This document shows, in pieces, positions 1 through 6,036 of a stretch of DNA of 7,827 nt. Position numbers and translations under genes: made by a program. Origin of the DNA: Clostridium sp. UBA4746 (GTDB lineage: Bacteria > Bacillota > Clostridia > Clostridiales > Clostridiaceae); the NCBI GenBank assembly GCA_002403785.1, contig DHIM01000039.1:1-7827 (forward strand). Direction: 5' to 3'. The notes under the pieces are model-generated. The model had not been told where the DNA came from. It saw nothing but the letters and a program-made list of their open reading frames with translations, and did not search any database. Within the stretch, counting starts at the first letter, position 1. Each line of letters begins with the position of its first letter.

Positions 1-1
1 T

Positions 2-934
2 AATTATATAAATTATCTGTATAGTATATCATCTCATCTCACTTATCTTTCTGAAGCAATAAGTTTGAATAACTTGCTGCTTTATAACGATTATATTACA
101 TGGAAAAAGTCATTATACCAAGCCAAAAACATTTTAACTACATTAAATTGTATAAAAGATATATTAGGATCTGTACTTTCAAAAGAAATGAGCATCATTG
201 TGAATTGTTTTATAGAAGTTGCTATTAAAAATCTACCCTTTCCCATCACATCTCCTGAAACTTTCGTAGACAAAAATAATGCTTATTATAATATTTTAGT
301 TGAATATTTACAATTGATTTTAAAAATGGAACGGATAAAAGCATGTAAGTTGATAATGGATGAAGTTGAAAAAGGAATATCAATTAAAGATATATATGTT
401 TACGTTTTTGAACCATCTTTAAAAGAAATAGGTAGGCTATGGCAAACAAATAAAATAACTATAGTTCAGGAACACTTTTTTACTGCAACTACACAATCTA
501 TAATGTCTCCATTATATTCAAAAATATTTTCATCCAATAAAAACGGATTAAAGTTTGTTGCAGCTTGTGTGAGTGAAGAAAGTCATGATATTGGAATTAA
601 AATGGTAGCCGATATATTAGAATTAGATGGGTGGAATACGTATTATTTAGGAGCTGATGTACCCCAAAGAGATCTAATAAGCTTCCTTATAGATGTGAAC
701 CCTCATGTTTTAGGTATAAGTGTAACCATGATAGTTCATGTACATAAAGTAATAGAACTCATTCATGAGTTAAGGAATATTGAGACACTTAAGGAGATTA
801 AAATACTTGTTGGTGGCTATCCATTTAATGTAGATAAAGATCTATGGAAGCAAGTAGGCGCTGACTTTTATGCCCCTAACGCAATAGAAACTTCAGCTTT
901 GTTATCTAATGCTTTCAAATGTGATATTTCATAA
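2..934 (+). CDS. Cobalamin (B12)-binding sensor-type protein, 5' end outside window
   Basis: The frame is open to the left edge, so the apparent TTG start at base 65 is probably internal and the true start lies before the window. Counting from that TTG as residue 1, there are three parts. A helical N-terminal region comes first, and its upstream in-frame residues (SHLTYLSEAI) look like the same helical domain. A B12-cap-like helical segment follows (about 75-155), carrying W126, nine residues, then E136-H137. Last is a Rossmann-like B12-binding domain (about 160-280) with E172-x-H174-x-x-G177, an SVT motif and a GG pair in VGGYPF. H174 is the expected lower ligand to cobalt. In the family, W-x9-EH is the signature of CarH-type photosensors, where it packs against adenosylcobalamin. 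No DNA-binding domain is visible in the part present. Corrinoid carrier proteins of methyltransferases share the fold, so a non-sensory role remains possible. No terminator follows it. Confidence 0.88.
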   Translation, partial: NYINYLYSISSHLTYLSEAISLNNLLLYNDYITWKKSLYQAKNILTTLNCIKDILGSVLSKEMSIIVNCFIEVAIKNLPFPITSPETFVDKNNAYYNILVEYLQLILKMERIKACKLIMDEVEKGISIKDIYVYVFEPSLKEIGRLWQTNKITIVQEHFFTATTQSIMSPLYSKIFSSNKNGLKFVAACVSEESHDIGIKMVADILELDGWNTYYLGADVPQRDLISFLIDVNPHVLGISVTMIVHVHKVIELIHELRNIETLKEIKILVGGYPFNVDKDLWKQVGADFYAPNAIETSALLSNAFKCDIS

Positions 935-1167
935 AATTAAAATTACAATTGTAACCCCTAATATCTTTGGTTAGATAAAACTCAGGATGCAAAAATTCCA
1001 TATCAAAGAGTAGAACAGTTTCAAAACTTATAATTAATAATTAAGATAAAATAAGTTGAATGGCAAATAGCCTGAATGTCCATTGAGTTACATTCACATT
1101 GAGTCTATTCACCATTCTTTAAGCATTGTACCCATTCTATGTTAATATTTTTACTGTTTACAACGTT

Positions 1168-1650
1168 TTAAAGAGTTATTTCATTAGATGTATTCAAATG
1201 TGCTATTACTGCATTCACAATTTTAAATGAATTAAGAGGTAGTAACGGAAGTTCAAGAGTAATAATTTTATCTTCATCATAATTAAAAACCATAAAATAT
1301 TTAATTATTGTATCTTTTTTATTGCTAATTTCTGATATTCCACCAACAATTGCTCCTAAAGGCCCAATCAAAAGTGCACCAATAGTTGCTCTTCCACCAA
1401 CACTCTTTCCTCGTTCTCTAATTTCTATTTCAGAAATAATTTCAACCCTCTTTATTTTATAAATTCTTAAATACACTGTTCGCAATGTTGCACCTTTCGG
1501 TATCCTATTAAAAACTTTATAAATTTTATTTTGGAACATGACTTTTTTTTCATTCTCGTCCCATGTCATATAAACTTCTTGATGTTCTTGAAATGTTTCT
1601 TCCAACCCACTAATATGTATAACTAATGTTTCTATAGTACCATCAACCAT
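1168..1650 (-). CDS. Hypothetical 160-residue protein with a glycine-zipper-like segment
   Basis: I do not recognise a characterised family. The start is well supported: GTGAGGT (1657-1663 on the minus strand) sits 6 bases before the ATG. Residues 1-80 are mixed charged and beta-prone (for example VYMTWDENEKKVMFQ and LRTVYLRIYKIKRVEI). Residues 81-109 form a glycine-rich hydrophobic stretch, GKSVGGRATIGALLIGPLG followed by AIVGGISEIS, that resembles a glycine zipper and could insert in or pack against a membrane. The C-terminal 50 residues are again beta-like, with alternating hydrophobic and polar positions. There is no signal peptide, and a single 20-residue glycine-rich patch is not enough to call a transmembrane helix. 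Similar glycine patches occur in uncharacterised small proteins of low-GC Gram-positive bacteria and their phages. The gene is transcribed alone, facing the B12-protein gene tail to tail, with no clear terminator in the 233 bases between them. Confidence 0.8.
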   Translation of the reverse strand: MVDGTIETLVIHISGLEETFQEHQEVYMTWDENEKKVMFQNKIYKVFNRIPKGATLRTVYLRIYKIKRVEIISEIEIRERGKSVGGRATIGALLIGPLGAIVGGISEISNKKDTIIKYFMVFNYDEDKIITLELPLLPLNSFKIVNAVIAHLNTSNEITL

Positions 1651-1710
1651 TTTATTACCTCACTTTTAATCTAATATATATATTTTCTAAGTAATTCAGA
1701 TTTTTAATAT

Positions 1711-1812
1711 TTACTTTTCCTCATTATCGTTATTTATTACAGCTTGTGCCACAAGTACATCTTTCCCATTAAATGTACATGATAGAGATTCAACACATAT
1801 AAATTCATTATA
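1711..1812 (-). pseudogene. Possible C-terminal gene remnant (33 codons, no start)
   Basis: On the minus strand, between a TAA upstream of 1812 and the TAA at 1711-1713, runs a 33-codon open stretch ending VLVAQAVINNDNEEK. Its hydrophobic and charged pattern is less AT-biased than the surrounding DNA. There is no start codon with a ribosome-binding site in this frame, and the stop lies about 60 bases upstream of the hypothetical gene on the same strand. It may be the tail of a lost upstream neighbour. It could also be chance, since 33 codons is short, and I cannot assign a family. Confidence 0.2.
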
Positions 1813-1965
1813 TTAATTCTTAATTAATTACAACTAATAAATAACCTTCAAGTAAATTATACCATTATATGCAATGGTTTACTATTACTTCAAGTGGATG
1901 AATTCCAAAATATTTATCCATCTTATAAGTAAACTTAATAAATACTACACATTTCTGCCACTGAA

Positions 1966-1993
1966 TTGACACAATTCTATACTATTATATGAA
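1966..1993 (+). promoter_or_regulatory. Possible sigma-A type promoter facing the 2111-2152 terminator
   Basis: A perfect TTGACA (1966-1971) is followed after 16 bases by TATGAA (1988-1993), which matches TATAAT at 4 of 6 positions. Transcription starting near base 2000 would run about 150 bases to the T-run at 2148-2152 without crossing an open reading frame. The -35 box is convincing and the -10 box is weak. Chance TTGACA sites occur, so this is a candidate only. Confidence 0.28.
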
Positions 1994-2001
1994 TATAGAA
2001 T
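1974..2001. repeat. Inverted repeat, 8-base perfect arms
   Basis: ATTCTATA (1974-1981) and TATAGAAT (1994-2001) are perfect inverted arms around a 12-base loop. They overlap the spacer and -10 region of the putative promoter at 1966-1993, which is where a repressor operator would sit. There is no T-run after it, so it is not a terminator. The arms are AT-rich and could be fortuitous. Confidence 0.4.
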
Positions 2002-2110
2002 AAAAGTTAGAGCAGAGCCCCCTTTGCTTTAATATTTGACTGTATCTTTAAAATAGAAAATATTAAGAATATTTGATAGTTTTTAATTAATATTGCTTTA
2101 CGAAACAAAA

Positions 2111-2152
2111 GAGCCCTATGTTGGAATTATATCCAGCATGAGGCTCCTTTTT
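2111..2152. terminator. Rho-independent terminator hairpin, possibly bidirectional
   Basis: A 15-base left arm (2111-2125, beginning GAGCCC) pairs with a 15-base right arm (2132-2146, ending GGCTC) around the loop ATTATA. Read on the plus strand the stem has two G-U pairs and one C-A mismatch and is followed by C and then TTTTT (2148-2152). Read on the minus strand it has one G-U pair and two C-A mismatches and is followed by TTTTGTTT. The plus-strand version is the better stem, but no gene feeds it from that side. On the minus strand it could end the panE transcript, which stops 140 bases away. Confidence 0.8.
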
Positions 2153-2291
2153 ATGTTACTATTAGTTACAATTGCCAAGAATAAGTCGATTATATTAAAA
2201 TCGTTGTTTTAATTAGTTTTAATCATTAACGTAAATTTCCGCGTTTTGATGCCTATACTCCTTTTAGAGCTGCTAATAGTGGTTCTGATTG

Positions 2292-3209
2292 TCAATATAA
2301 TCCTTCCGTTGCATGAACTAGATTTACAATCATTTCATTGTATGGAGTGGGAATCCCATACTCTTTTGCAGCCAGTACAACAGCACCGTTGATATAATCA
2401 ATTTCTGTCAACCTTCTATTTGTAATATCTTGGTTCATAGAGGTAAGAATTCCGGCAAACTGTCCCGATATCTGTTCTTTTACATTACTGATAATTTCGA
2501 ATTTATCAAAATCTCTGCCATCTGCATTCGCAACTTCGACAGCCTCGCTCAAAATATGATTTACGATATTGGATGCAAATTGATTTTCATCCAAATAACC
2601 AGCTTTGCAACCGAGAATTGCAGTCACCGGATTCAAAGACATGTTAACAAACAGCTTTCTCCAGATAATCTCCTGAATGTTTTCATATATTTGCGTCTTA
2701 AAGCAACACTTGCTGAATGTTTCAACAAGTGCTGAGACCTTTGCGTGATCGAACTCCACCATTCCAATATTGGTGACCCCTGCTGAATTGTGTTCAATGT
2801 TTCCATTCCCTTTGTTCAGGCAGTTATGTTCTGTTGTGCCGATGAATATGTTTTCTTTTTTTACAAACTGAGCCAAATCACGGTCATTTCCTGCACCATT
2901 TTGTAAGGTCATAACTAGTGTATCATGACCAAATAGATTTTTATTATTTTCTAATGAGGTAATATTGTAAATAGTCTTTACAAACATAATTACTAAATCC
3001 ATTTCACCTAACTGTGAAGAATCATACACTGCAGGCACTTTATAATTAACTGTTTTTTGAATATCTTTTTCAAAAATATTCAGACCGTTTTCATTGATAG
3101 AATCAACCACAGATTTATTTACATCAATCATATATACTTCATTTTTTTTAGATAAATATGCACCAAACAAACTTCCCATTGCTCCCGCACCAATTACTGC
3201 TATCTTCAT
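2292..3209 (-). CDS. panE: Ketopantoate reductase family protein (ApbA/PanE)
   Basis: Predicted to reduce 2-dehydropantoate to pantoate in the cytoplasm, the pantothenate/CoA branch step. The start used is the ATG at 3207-3209, because AGAGGT lies 6 bases before it. An in-frame TTG six codons upstream has no such site. At 305 residues it is a normal length for the family. The N-terminal Rossmann domain opens with MKIAVIGAGAMGS (GxGxxG at 7-12). Residues 103-105 (QNG) and 183-197 (W-R-K-L-x-x-N with K185, N189 and N193) match the catalytic region around the E. coli lysine. SMNQD (257-261) and TEIDYING (268-275, with E269) match the substrate-binding helix. D29 at the end of the second strand would favour NADH over NADPH, which is an inference. 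Clostridial genomes carry paralogues of this family with other 2-oxoacid substrates, so the exact substrate is not certain. A severed gene tail lies 14 bases upstream (3224-3295). Confidence 0.9.
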   Translation of the reverse strand: MKIAVIGAGAMGSLFGAYLSKKNEVYMIDVNKSVVDSINENGLNIFEKDIQKTVNYKVPAVYDSSQLGEMDLVIMFVKTIYNITSLENNKNLFGHDTLVMTLQNGAGNDRDLAQFVKKENIFIGTTEHNCLNKGNGNIEHNSAGVTNIGMVEFDHAKVSALVETFSKCCFKTQIYENIQEIIWRKLFVNMSLNPVTAILGCKAGYLDENQFASNIVNHILSEAVEVANADGRDFDKFEIISNVKEQISGQFAGILTSMNQDITNRRLTEIDYINGAVVLAAKEYGIPTPYNEMIVNLVHATEGLY

Positions 3210-3215
3210 TATCGC

Positions 3216-3221
3216 ACCTCT
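3216..3221 (-). promoter_or_regulatory. Ribosome-binding site that fixes the panE start
   Basis: AGAGGT on the minus strand, 6 bases before the ATG at 3207-3209. It lies between the stop codon of the upstream remnant (3224-3226) and panE, as is usual for tightly spaced operon genes. Confidence 0.75.
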
Positions 3222-3223
3222 AA

Positions 3224-3295
3224 TCAAATATTTTTTACTGGTATATCAAGAATTGCACCTTTGTCTCCAGATGTTACCAAATATGCATATCCCAC
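3224..3295 (-). pseudogene. Truncated C-terminal tail of the gene formerly upstream of panE
   Basis: On the minus strand, 23 codons ending in a TGA at 3224-3226 read as a well-formed protein end: VGYAYLV followed by TSGDKGAILDIPVKNI. The stop lies 14 bases before the panE ATG, with the panE ribosome-binding site between them, which is normal operon spacing. Upstream of base 3295 the frame stays open for about 16 more codons but turns into low-complexity AT-rich residues (ILYCYIYF), with no start codon and ribosome-binding site, so the body of the gene is gone. I cannot name the family from 23 residues. The break coincides with the left side of the possible transposase remnant at 3351-3613, so an insertion or deletion there is a plausible cause. 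Confidence 0.45.
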
Positions 3296-3350
3296 TTTGA
3301 GAAAATAAATGTAACAATACAAAATATAATCCACAGTGGAAGAGAATTAC

Positions 3351-3613
3351 ATGTTTTATATTAATAAACTTAAACAACTTAATATTTTTGAGCAGTCAAC
3401 TAACCTGAAAATATTAGAAAAAACAATCGATTGGGTTTATCAAATTTACCTACCGTTAATTTTGATATCAACTCTTTCATTCTAGCATGTTTTACTCGAA
3501 AGTGCTATACCGATTTAGGCATAGATAAGAAATACCTTTCAGTGACTCTTTACATAAAACTAGCTACTAAATTTGACCCTATGTCCCAGTCTAATGGTAT
3601 AGACTTTATATGA
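3351..3613 (+). pseudogene. Possible decayed transposase N-terminus, frameshifted
   Basis: An ATG at 3351 opens a 44-codon frame beginning MFYINKLKQLNIFEQSTNLK and ending at the TAG at 3483-3485. Around 3424-3428 the protein-like reading appears to move into another frame: LEK in the first frame continues as NNRLGLSNLP in the second, which stays open to the TGA at 3611-3613. The layout short Lys-rich start, then I-F-E-Q, then an N-N-R-W-like motif before a proline, resembles the beginnings of IS5/IS1182-type transposases as I remember them. No DDE motifs, terminal inverted repeats or target duplications are visible, so this is a weak call. If right, only a shifted N-terminal fragment remains. 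Confidence 0.27.
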
Positions 3614-3765
3614 TCTTTTATCACTTTTTATTATAAAACACATAATCTTTACATAAATAATTAGAAATGTTTTGAGAATTATATGATAGAATATAAGTTA
3701 ATAGGTATTATATGGGCCGTAATTAAGTTATTTTATAAAAAATATGCCTTAGTGCTTAAAAAATC

Positions 3766-3772
3766 AGGGGTG
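3766..3772 (+). promoter_or_regulatory. Ribosome-binding site that fixes a TTG start
   Basis: AGGGGTG ends 6 bases before the TTG at 3779-3781. It supports that TTG as the start of the response regulator over the in-frame ATG at 3683, which lacks a comparable site and would add 32 residues before the receiver domain. Confidence 0.75.
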
Positions 3773-3778
3773 ATACAC

Positions 3779-4465
3779 TTGTCAAAGAAAATATATCTTG
3801 TTGAAGATGAAATAAGCTTAAATCTTTTGCTAGAGAAATACTTACAACGTGAAGGTTATGAAGTAACTACTTTTTCAAATGGTAATTCTGCTGTAGCTAG
3901 AATTGAGGATATGCCAGATCTCTGGATACTTGACATAATGCTTCCAGATATCGATGGTTATGAAATTATTGAAGCGGTTAAAGCTCATAATAAAAATACA
4001 CCTGTTATTTTTATGTCTGCAAGAAATGAAGAACTTGATCGCGTGGTAGGACTCGAACTAGGAAGCGATGATTATTTATCGAAGCCATTTTTACCTAGAG
4101 AGCTTATTATTAGAACTAATAAACTTCTTGAGAGAATATATGGTGCAAATAGAGATGATGTAACTCAAATGGATGATAACTTAAATATGGGTGGATATCG
4201 AATTAGCAAAAAACAAAGAACAGTTTTTATAGGAGATATCGAGGTTATTTTAACTAAAAAAGAGTTTGAACTACTATATTACTTTATTGAGAACAAAAAT
4301 AACCTAGTGTCTAGAGAACAAATACTTGATACTGTATGGGGCGATGATTATTTTGGTTCAGATAGAGTTGTGGATGATGTTATAAGGCGCCTTAGAAAAA
4401 AAATAGATAAATTCACCATAGAAACAGTGTATGGATATGGTTATAAGTTAGTGTACAAATCATGA
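3779..4465 (+). CDS. OmpR/PhoB-family response regulator
   Basis: A cytoplasmic DNA-binding response regulator of 228 residues, the usual size for the family when started at the TTG (residue 1). The receiver domain covers about 4-118 and has every expected active-site residue: E9-D10 in the acidic pocket, D52 as phospho-acceptor in LDIMLPDIDGYE, S80 in the switch position (FMSARNE) and K102-P103. The C-terminal winged helix-turn-helix runs about 133-226. It includes LTKKEFELLYYF (158-169), SREQILDTVWG (178-188), the recognition-helix region VVDDVIRRLRKKI (197-209) and the wing TVYGYGYKL (216-224). The stop overlaps the histidine kinase start by 4 bases (ATGA), so the two proteins are translationally coupled and almost certainly partners. 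Downstream CHR transporter genes are candidate targets by position only. The next in-frame ATG upstream (3683) would give a 260-residue form, which I reject. Confidence 0.95.
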   Translation: MSKKIYLVEDEISLNLLLEKYLQREGYEVTTFSNGNSAVARIEDMPDLWILDIMLPDIDGYEIIEAVKAHNKNTPVIFMSARNEELDRVVGLELGSDDYLSKPFLPRELIIRTNKLLERIYGANRDDVTQMDDNLNMGGYRISKKQRTVFIGDIEVILTKKEFELLYYFIENKNNLVSREQILDTVWGDDYFGSDRVVDDVIRRLRKKIDKFTIETVYGYGYKLVYKS

Positions 4466-5853
4466 AAAAAATTAAATTCAAATTCAACTCATTAACAATG
4501 CGAATATGGACAACTTTTACAGTCATAATACTTATAATAATTTCAAGTATTTCATTTTTCTATCTTGTTGCATTTAAAAACATAGATGAGAAGGCTAAAA
4601 CAGAAGATTTAAAAGTATTTCATGCTATTTTACTTAAAACTAATAAGTTCACCCAACCTATTAGATTTGACGAATATCGAAATTTAAAAGGAAGCGATTA
4701 TTTCATTTTTAATGTAGACAAAAATAGTAACGCTGAAATTATATATATAAATAAAAATCATGGAATGCCACCAAATACATCAGGTGGTCCTAACGTACCT
4801 TTTAATGTAAATGATAAAAATGTTAAATTATGGATGTCAAGTTTCATTACAGATGGAACTTTTACTCAAAAGGTATTTAAAGAATCATACAATAAAACTA
4901 AATTTATTTTCATAATAAGTTCAATCCAATATGGAACTTCTGGAAAGTCATATTTAATAACATATATGCCAGAAATAGTAGATAATAGTCTGCTTTACAT
5001 GGTACTCTGGGTAGGCATTATATTTATAGCTATTGGTTTCTTAACTTCTAAGTTAGTTGCAAATTATATTTCAAAGCCACTTAAGGAACTTGAAAATTGT
5101 ACTGTACGAATATCCCATAAAGATTGGACAAAACCTATAAATGTTAAAAATGATGATGAGATTGGAAGACTTGCAAATTCAATGAATTTGATGCAAAAGG
5201 AACTAAGACGCACAGATGAAGAAGAAAAAATGTTTTTACAAAGCATATCTCACGATTTAAAAACTCCAATTATGGTGATCATGAGTCATGCTGAAGCTAT
5301 CATTGATGGAGTATATGTGGAATCAGTGGAGAAAAACGCTGAAATAATAAGAGATGAAGCTCTAAACCTTGAAAAAAAGGTCAAACAGATGTTATATTTG
5401 AATACTCTTGATTATGTTTTAGAAAATAATTTTGAGAAGATAGAAATAAACTTACATCGCTTACTTATCCACATTACAAATAGATTTGAAGTAATTAATA
5501 ACAATATAACATGGGATTTAGACATTGAAGATGCTATTATAAATGGAAACGTGGATAAAATACAGGTTTCTATTGAAAACATATTAGATAATAGCCTTAG
5601 ATATGCTAATAGTAAAATATGTGTTTCTCTAAAACAAGAAGGTGCTTTTGCAGTCATAGGAATATATAACGATGGCCCTAATATTCCAGAAGAACATCTT
5701 TCACATATTTTTGATAATTTTTATAAAGATAAGACTGGTAAATTCGGTCTAGGTCTAGCTATCTGCAAAAAAATTATAAATTATTACAATGGAGAAATAG
5801 AGGTTACAAATAAAGATATCGGTGTTAGTTTTTCAATTAGATATCCCCTATAA
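4462..5853 (+). CDS. Membrane sensor histidine kinase, partner of the upstream regulator
   Basis: 463 residues in the standard order of a two-component sensor. A first membrane helix (about 15-38) is followed by an extracytoplasmic sensing region (39-176) rich in N, K, Y and F, with a short P/G-rich loop around 102-113. A second membrane helix (about 177-198) leads to a HAMP linker (199-250). The dimerisation domain has the phosphorylated H264 in SHDLKTP. The ATP-binding domain has N373 and N377 (ENILDNSLRYA), the NDGPNIP box (403-409), FDNFYKDK (417-424) and GLGLAI (429-434). In the NDGPNIP box the second glycine of the usual DxGxG is replaced by N407. Together with FYKDKTGKFGLGLAI this resembles the CssS-like branch of kinases, but the signal cannot be read from the sequence. 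It starts inside the stop of the regulator gene and is closed by a terminator 8 bases after its stop. A decayed relative lies at 7707-7827. Confidence 0.94.
   Translation: MKKIKFKFNSLTMRIWTTFTVIILIIISSISFFYLVAFKNIDEKAKTEDLKVFHAILLKTNKFTQPIRFDEYRNLKGSDYFIFNVDKNSNAEIIYINKNHGMPPNTSGGPNVPFNVNDKNVKLWMSSFITDGTFTQKVFKESYNKTKFIFIISSIQYGTSGKSYLITYMPEIVDNSLLYMVLWVGIIFIAIGFLTSKLVANYISKPLKELENCTVRISHKDWTKPINVKNDDEIGRLANSMNLMQKELRRTDEEEKMFLQSISHDLKTPIMVIMSHAEAIIDGVYVESVEKNAEIIRDEALNLEKKVKQMLYLNTLDYVLENNFEKIEINLHRLLIHITNRFEVINNNITWDLDIEDAIINGNVDKIQVSIENILDNSLRYANSKICVSLKQEGAFAVIGIYNDGPNIPEEHLSHIFDNFYKDKTGKFGLGLAICKKIINYYNGEIEVTNKDIGVSFSIRYPL
5474..5812 (+). repeat. Pair of 9-base direct repeats inside the kinase gene
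   Basis: TTACAAATA occurs at 5474-5482 and again at 5804-5812, exactly 330 bases (110 codons) apart and in the same reading frame. Recombination between them would remove the ATP-binding core (residues about 339-448) without shifting the frame. The kinase remnant at the right edge of the window has lost precisely this interval. Confidence 0.85.
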
Positions 5854-5860
5854 ATAAAAG

Positions 5861-5888
5861 CAATCAGCAGAAATGTTGATTGTTTTTT
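5861..5888 (+). terminator. Rho-independent terminator of the two-component operon
   Basis: CAATCAGC (5861-5868) pairs with GTTGATTG (5875-5882) around the loop AGAAAT, with one G-U pair, followed directly by TTTTTT (5883-5888). It starts 8 bases after the kinase stop codon and separates the two-component operon from the CHR transporter genes. Confidence 0.88.
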
Positions 5889-5964
5889 GTATGTTACACT
5901 AATCCACAATGCTCACATAATTATTTGATACTACACCTGTTGCAAACAGACCTTATAAAAAGTA

Positions 5965-5976
5965 TTAATATATTAA
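5965..5976. repeat. Perfect 12-base palindrome in the CHR promoter region
   Basis: TTAATATATTAA lies about 10 bases upstream of the extended -10 element of the transporter genes, over the position where a -35 box would be. It could be an operator. In DNA this AT-rich a palindrome of this kind can also occur by chance. Confidence 0.3.
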
Positions 5977-5982
5977 CGCTTT

Positions 5983-5991
5983 TGATATAAT
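5983..5991 (+). promoter_or_regulatory. Extended -10 promoter of the CHR transporter genes
   Basis: TGATATAAT gives the extended -10 pattern TGnTATAAT, about 45 bases before the ATG at 6037. No good -35 box lies 16-18 bases upstream, which is typical for extended -10 promoters or for promoters that depend on an activator. It follows the terminator at 5861-5888, so the pair can be transcribed independently of the two-component operon. Confidence 0.55.
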
Positions 5992-6036
5992 AACAGAAGA
6001 TAGAATAAACATGGTCAAACAGTAAAGGAGATAAGC

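Larger units (their letters stand above)
1651..2291. other. 641-base stretch without an intact gene
   Basis: This stretch holds the ribosome-binding site of the minus-strand hypothetical gene, a short minus-strand protein-like shred (1711-1812), a possible plus-strand promoter (1966-1993) overlapping an inverted repeat, and a strong hairpin with T-runs (2111-2152). The last 66 bases (2226-2291), read in the panE frame past its stop, are also protein-like. No open frame of credible length with a ribosome-binding site is present on either strand. Confidence 0.6.
3296..3778. other. 483-base stretch without an intact gene
   Basis: This stretch lies between the severed panE-partner tail and the response regulator. 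Its first half contains a possible decayed transposase start (3351-3613). The second half (3614-3765) is very AT-rich and must hold the promoter of the two-component operon, but no clear -35/-10 pair with correct spacing could be chosen. TTTACA (3648-3653) and TTGAGA (3672-3677) are the best -35 candidates and neither has a good -10 partner. Confidence 0.5.

Noticed and set aside
1073..1096. TGAATGT...ACATTCA inverted repeat between the B12-protein gene and the hypothetical gene
   Set aside because: Perfect 7-base arms with a 10-base loop, but no T-run follows on either strand and it lies far from both stop codons, so I do not call it a terminator.
1957..1963. GCCACTG, resembling the conserved core of cobalamin riboswitches
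   Set aside because: The other conserved elements (the AATCC region before it and the AGTCAGGA-like box after it) are absent, and no B12 gene lies downstream.
1810..2000. AT-rich repeats suggesting an origin or iterated binding sites
   Set aside because: No repeated unit longer than about 8 bases recurs in register, and the pattern fits base composition.
2116..2146. Minus-strand GGAG followed by CCTC and an ATG within the terminator hairpin
   Set aside because: The frame from that ATG is only about six codons long and the bases are explained by the terminator stem.
2430..2735. 101-codon plus-strand open frame
   Set aside because: It is the complement of the panE coding region, has no ribosome-binding site and reads as a shadow of the conserved minus-strand gene.
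3683..3778. ATG-initiated 32-residue N-terminal extension of the response regulator
   Set aside because: The extension has no good ribosome-binding site and no family counterpart, while AGGGGTG is perfectly placed for the TTG at 3779, giving the standard 228-residue length.
5064..5657. Minus-strand open frames inside the kinase gene (60 and 81 codons)
   Set aside because: They overlap conserved kinase domains in the opposite strand and show no independent start signal or family resemblance.
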